From: Paenibacillus sp.
Lineage (GTDB): Bacteria > Bacillota > Bacilli > Paenibacillales > Paenibacillaceae
Reading direction: 5' to 3'
DNA length: 64,000 nucleotides
Assembly: GCA_023512345.1 (NCBI GenBank)
Contig: JAILZT010000020.1
Coordinates: 19,733-83,732 of the forward strand
Shown in pieces: positions 63,330 to 64,000 of this stretch. The notes beneath the pieces were generated by a model. It was not told the DNA's origin. It ran no database searches and was given only the letters and a program-made list of their open reading frames with translations. The translations under genes and the position numbers were made by a program. Numbering within the stretch: position 1 is the stretch's first letter; every line of letters starts with the position of its first letter.

Positions 63330-64000
63330 ATGATCATCTTAAAAAGCAAGCATGATATCGAGGCCATCCGCAAGGCCTGCCAAGTGGTGGCCGAATGCCA
63401 TCGCACGATCGCACCGCTCATCATACCGGGTATCACGACGAACGAAATTGAGCGCATATTCGAGGATATTATTTTAAAGCACGGCGCCAAGCCATACACG
63501 AAGGGCTACATGGGCTATCAATATGCGACCTGTGCCTCCGTCAACGACGTGATCGCACATGGCTTCCCTACAAATAAGCCACTAGAGGAAGGCGATATCG
63601 TGACGATTGATACAGTCGCGGAGCTCGACGGCTGGCTCGGGGATTCAGCCTGGAGCTATGCGGTAGGGAAGATCTCGCCGATGGCTGAGAAACTGGTACG
63701 CGTCACAAAGGAATGCCTTGACCTCGGCATCGCGCAGGCGCAACCCGGTAATCGACTCGGAGACGTGACGAGCGCGATCCAGCGGCATGCCGAATCGAAC
63801 GGTTTCGGCGTCGTGCGTGACCTTCTCGCCCATGGCATTGGTCGGGACCTTCACGAGGAGCCGAACTACGTGCATGTCGGCAAGCCCGGCAAAGGCCTCC
63901 GCATTAAGGAAGGCATGGTGTTTACGATCGAGCCCATGATCACCGAAGGCACCTACTACATGTCAATCGATCCGGACGGCTGGACCGCCCGGACGCTGGA
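63330..64000 (+). CDS. map: Type I methionine aminopeptidase, 3' end beyond the window
   Basis: At least 223 residues; cut by the window end. Removes N-terminal Met from nascent proteins. Metal ligands fit the family: Asp pair 11 apart in VTIDTVAELDGWLGDS, His in LLAHGIGRDLHEEPNYV, and Glu in MVFTIEPMI; the last Glu falls outside. The usual NEVVCHGIP motif reads NDVIAHGFP and the metal-site region reads DSAWSYAVG, suggesting a paralogue rather than the housekeeping gene. ATG after AAGGAGTCCTGATACAAAC, overlapping the regulator's 3' context. High GC like tetR. Confidence 0.9.
   Translation, partial: MIILKSKHDIEAIRKACQVVAECHRTIAPLIIPGITTNEIERIFEDIILKHGAKPYTKGYMGYQYATCASVNDVIAHGFPTNKPLEEGDIVTIDTVAELDGWLGDSAWSYAVGKISPMAEKLVRVTKECLDLGIAQAQPGNRLGDVTSAIQRHAESNGFGVVRDLLAHGIGRDLHEEPNYVHVGKPGKGLRIKEGMVFTIEPMITEGTYYMSIDPDGWTARTL

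Overview
The window looks like chromosomal DNA of a Paenibacillus-type member of the Bacillota: moderate GC, strong AGGAGG-like ribosome binding sites, frequent TTG starts, and family content typical of that genus (long XerS-like recombinase, PspA/DUF350/DUF4178/DUF4247 operon, YwiC-like protein, NreABC-controlled nitrate reductase). The genus assignment is inference from gene content, not a database match. No rRNA, tRNA, CRISPR array or intact insertion sequence was seen.

Layout. 1-4.1 kb: HAD hydrolase, lipoprotein, then a GNAT / methyltransferase / SDR operon. 4.3-5.4 kb: tyrosine recombinase. 5.5-7.4 kb: molybdenum cofactor genes moeA-mobB. 7.6-10.2 kb: envelope-stress operon pspA-DUF350-DUF4178-DUF4247. 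10.2-13.3 kb: pyrK-pyrD with a small LpdD-like gene, and namA. 13.5-15.1 kb: polysaccharide deacetylase and a LysM-3D wall protein. 15.3-18.9 kb: polyphosphate kinase and exopolyphosphatase, convergent and overlapping, with a candidate PhoP box before ppk. 19-21.3 kb: polar amino acid ABC transporter. 21.8-28.5 kb: alpha-glucan cluster (GH13 enzyme, glgA, glgB, glgC). 28.6-37.9 kb: double-GNAT protein, two-component system with an FG-GAP-like lipoprotein and an orphan PhnC-type ATPase, MFS exporter, ArsR-type regulator, HAD protein, DsbA-like oxidoreductase. 38.2-50.5 kb: the nitrate respiration island (moaA, narK-PAS, nreC, nreB, nreA, narI, narJ, narH, narG, ywiC), all on the minus strand. 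50.7-64 kb: more accessory DNA with an FMN reductase, small membrane proteins, a DUF3829 lipoprotein, a CPBP protease / histidine kinase / response regulator operon, a GNAT, an unrecognised protein, two apparent pseudogenes, a seven-repeat RCC1-like protein, a Gly/Pro-rich protein, an APH-type kinase, and a TetR regulator followed by a methionine aminopeptidase cut by the window end.

How the genes work together. moeA, mobB and moaA supply the molybdopterin guanine dinucleotide needed by NarG. NarK brings in nitrate, NarGHI reduces it at the membrane and NarJ matures the enzyme. NreA (nitrate), NreB (oxygen, through a four-cysteine Fe-S site with C-x2-C-x11-C-x2-C spacing) and NreC would switch the system on; a near-perfect NreC-type site lies about 100 bp before narG. 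NarK carries an extra C-terminal PAS domain, the most unusual protein architecture in the window. The glycogen genes are split: glgC diverges from glgB-glgA, and a GH13 glucan enzyme converges on glgA.

The least explained DNA is 51.3-52.1 kb. It holds four copies of a ~27-bp repeat arranged as two direct plus two inverted copies, followed by a run of perfect or near-perfect hairpins that looks like a structured RNA or a mobile repeat rather than a gene.
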